From assembly GCA_002409455.1 (NCBI GenBank), contig DHNI01000156.1, forward strand, positions 1 to 6,762: DNA of 6,762 nt. Reading direction: 5' to 3'. Positions within the stretch are counted from its first letter, which is position 1. Each line of letters begins with the position of its first letter. Under the pieces are notes generated by a model, which did no database searches, was not told where the DNA came from, and was given only the letters and a program-made list of their open reading frames with translations. Source of the stretch: Firmicutes bacterium UBA5420. Its GTDB lineage: Bacteria > Bacillota > Limnochordia > Darwinibacteriales > Darwinibacteriaceae. Of the stretch, positions 6,446-6,762 are shown piece by piece. The translations under genes were made by a program, and so were the position numbers.

Positions 6446-6475
6446 AACATACTCTGTGAAAATTCCCTGAATCAA
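6446..6475 (-). promoter_or_regulatory. Weak sigma-A-like promoter candidate before rpsJ
   Basis: On the minus strand TTGATT (6470-6475) and TATGTT (6446-6451) are separated by 18 bases. Each matches the -35 and -10 consensus at four of six positions. Transcription from here would start about 20 bases before rpsJ and would leave out the upstream helices. The match is weak and could be chance. I found no better promoter in the 322-base tuf-rpsJ gap, so the operon may instead be read from tuf or from further upstream. Confidence 0.18.
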
Positions 6476-6528
6476 CCGTAGACACGACCTAAAGTGAGCC
6501 ATTGATGTAGTCGCCAATTCCCTAAATC
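6461..6528 (-). repeat. 13-base direct repeat, two copies, upstream of rpsJ
   Basis: On the minus strand GATTTAGGGAATT (6516-6528) recurs as GATTCAGGGAATT (6461-6473), with one difference and a 55-base period. Both copies lie between the leader helices and the rpsJ ribosome binding site. They could be a duplicated protein-binding site or the remains of a local duplication. The sequence between the copies shows no further similarity that I can see. Function unknown. Confidence 0.55.
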
Positions 6529-6533
6529 GCTTG

Positions 6534-6556
6534 TGGAGTTTGTGTAACAAACTCCA
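6534..6556 (-). repeat. Perfect 10-bp hairpin with 3-base loop in the rpsJ leader
   Basis: On the minus strand TGGAGTTTGT is followed by TAC and then by its exact complement ACAAACTCCA. It starts one base after the closing stem at 6558-6569, so the two helices could stack end to end as one element. No run of T follows the 3' arm, so it is not a standard intrinsic terminator. It lies about 118 bases before the rpsJ start, too far away to mask the ribosome binding site directly. Confidence 0.7.
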
Positions 6557-6557
6557 A

Positions 6558-6616
6558 GGAGCTGCCGACATGGTCAGCTGCCCTCATTTAGATACCTGTG
6601 TCTAGTCGGCTGCTCC
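6558..6616 (-). promoter_or_regulatory. Candidate structured leader RNA of the S10 operon, closing stem P1
   Basis: On the minus strand the arm 6605-6616 (GGAGCAGCCGAC) pairs with 6558-6569 (GTCGGCAGCTCC): 11 Watson-Crick pairs around one A-A mismatch. The stem closes a 35-base region that contains a small possible hairpin (TAGA/TCTA, 6589-6604). The enclosed region also holds a second copy of the 3'-arm motif GGCAGCT (6576-6582 versus 6560-6566), so the 5' arm could pair with either copy, although pairing with the closing copy is much stronger. That arrangement could allow switching. S10 operon leaders are sites of autogenous control in some bacteria (L4 in E. coli); a similar role here is inference. 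I see no T-box sequence or known riboswitch core. Confidence 0.45.
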
Positions 6617-6655
6617 AGCAACCTTCCACGTCATCGCCAACTCAACTTAAACAGT

Positions 6656-6708
6656 CGGATGGGAAAAGTAATCTAGAAAGGCGTATGATAGACTACTTTT
6701 CCCGTCCG
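6656..6708 (-). repeat. 20-bp near-perfect inverted repeat (hairpin) just downstream of tuf
   Basis: Two 20-base arms, 6689-6708 and 6656-6675, flank a 13-base spacer. Eighteen of the 20 positions are Watson-Crick. In the transcript of the operon (minus strand) one of the other two is a G-U wobble and the other a C-A mismatch. The core is GGGAAAAGTA facing TACTTTTCCC. It begins 30 bases after the tuf stop. No T-tract follows the 3' arm (the next bases are ACTGTTTAAG), so it does not look like a canonical intrinsic terminator. It could be a weak terminator or attenuator after tuf, an RNase processing site between tuf and rpsJ, or a dispersed palindromic repeat. The structure is seen directly; its role is unknown. 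Confidence 0.8.
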
Positions 6709-6738
6709 GTAACGACTAGCTTTATCTGTATCTGCTGT

Positions 6739-6762
6739 TTAGGCAATAATCTTGGTTACAAC
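6739..6762 (-). CDS. tuf: Elongation factor Tu, C-terminal tip only (partial)
   Basis: Only the last seven codons and the TAA stop are in the window; they read VVTKIIA, which matches the usual C-terminal end of bacterial EF-Tu (family knowledge). EF-Tu is the GTPase that delivers aminoacyl-tRNA to the ribosome. The call also rests on context: tuf lies directly before rpsJ in the str-S10 arrangement of many Firmicutes. The 5' part of the gene is beyond the right edge, so nothing can be said of its G domain. Seven residues alone would be weak evidence; with the neighbour and strand it is a confident call. Confidence 0.88.
   Translation of the reverse strand, partial: VVTKIIA

Noticed and set aside
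6386..6571. 61-codon open frame on the minus strand in the leader, starting ATG TCG GCA, as a possible leader peptide
   Set aside because: It has only a weak GAGGG before it, runs into rpsJ in another frame, crosses both arms of the perfect hairpin, and its product resembles no family I know. Chance is the better explanation, though a short uORF cannot be fully excluded.
6634..6640. TCGCCAA repeated at 6511-6517
   Set aside because: A 7-base match in a 300-base stretch is easily chance and has no supporting context.
6656..6708. Intrinsic terminator after tuf
   Set aside because: The stem is strong but no T-run follows on the operon strand, and the stem is much longer than usual. It was kept as an inverted repeat of unknown role.
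6417..6738. T-box or known metabolite riboswitch in the tuf-rpsJ gap
   Set aside because: No T-box consensus (GGTGGNACCGCG-like) and no riboswitch core that I recognise is present.
1..6762. Mobile element, CRISPR array, tRNA or horizontally acquired insert
   Set aside because: The gene order is the canonical S10-spc order without interruption, and no transposase, regular repeat array or tRNA-like cloverleaf was seen.

Overview
This window holds the front part of the conserved S10-spc ribosomal protein gene cluster of a Gram-positive, clostridia-like bacterium (Firmicutes/Bacillota). Every gene lies on the minus strand, so the biological order runs from right to left. In that direction it reads: 3' tip of tuf (EF-Tu), a 322-base intergenic region, then rpsJ, rplC, rplD, rplW, rplB, rpsS, rplV, rpsC, rplP, rpmC, rpsQ, rplN, rplX, rplE, and the first 12 codons of rpsN, which run off the left edge. 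All complete proteins have family-typical lengths and intact signature motifs. I see no frameshift, inserted gene or gene loss.

The lineage call is inference. It rests on the tuf-rpsJ junction, strong AGGAGG-type Shine-Dalgarno sites before nearly every gene, the use of TTG and GTG starts, a four-cysteine L24, and an S14 N-terminus like that of the short zinc-type S14 of Gram-positives. Protein wording is closest to what I know from the Peptococcaceae/Desulfotomaculum/Heliobacteria side of Clostridia, but I cannot name a genus. Base composition looks moderate, roughly half G+C.

Layout from right to left. Bases 6739-6762 are the end of tuf. Bases 6417-6738 carry no credible gene but are rich in structure: a 53-base near-perfect hairpin just after tuf, a two-helix element (6534-6616) with a duplicated GGCAGCT strand, and a 13-base direct repeat in two copies before rpsJ. 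Bases 1-6416 are a tightly packed operon. Gaps are 0 to 65 bases, with a 1-base stop/start overlap at rplD-rplW and an 11-base overlap at rplP-rpmC. The largest gap, rplX-rplE, holds a small hairpin.

The genes work together as structural parts of both ribosomal subunits: S10, S19, S3, S17 and S14 for the 30S, and L3, L4, L23, L2, L22, L16, L29, L14, L24 and L5 for the 50S. Tight spacing and coupled translation should keep them near equal amounts. The coding content is ordinary. The part worth attention is the tuf-rpsJ leader, which could be an uncharacterised ribosomal protein leader or post-tuf processing/attenuation element. I found no evidence of a new multi-gene system.
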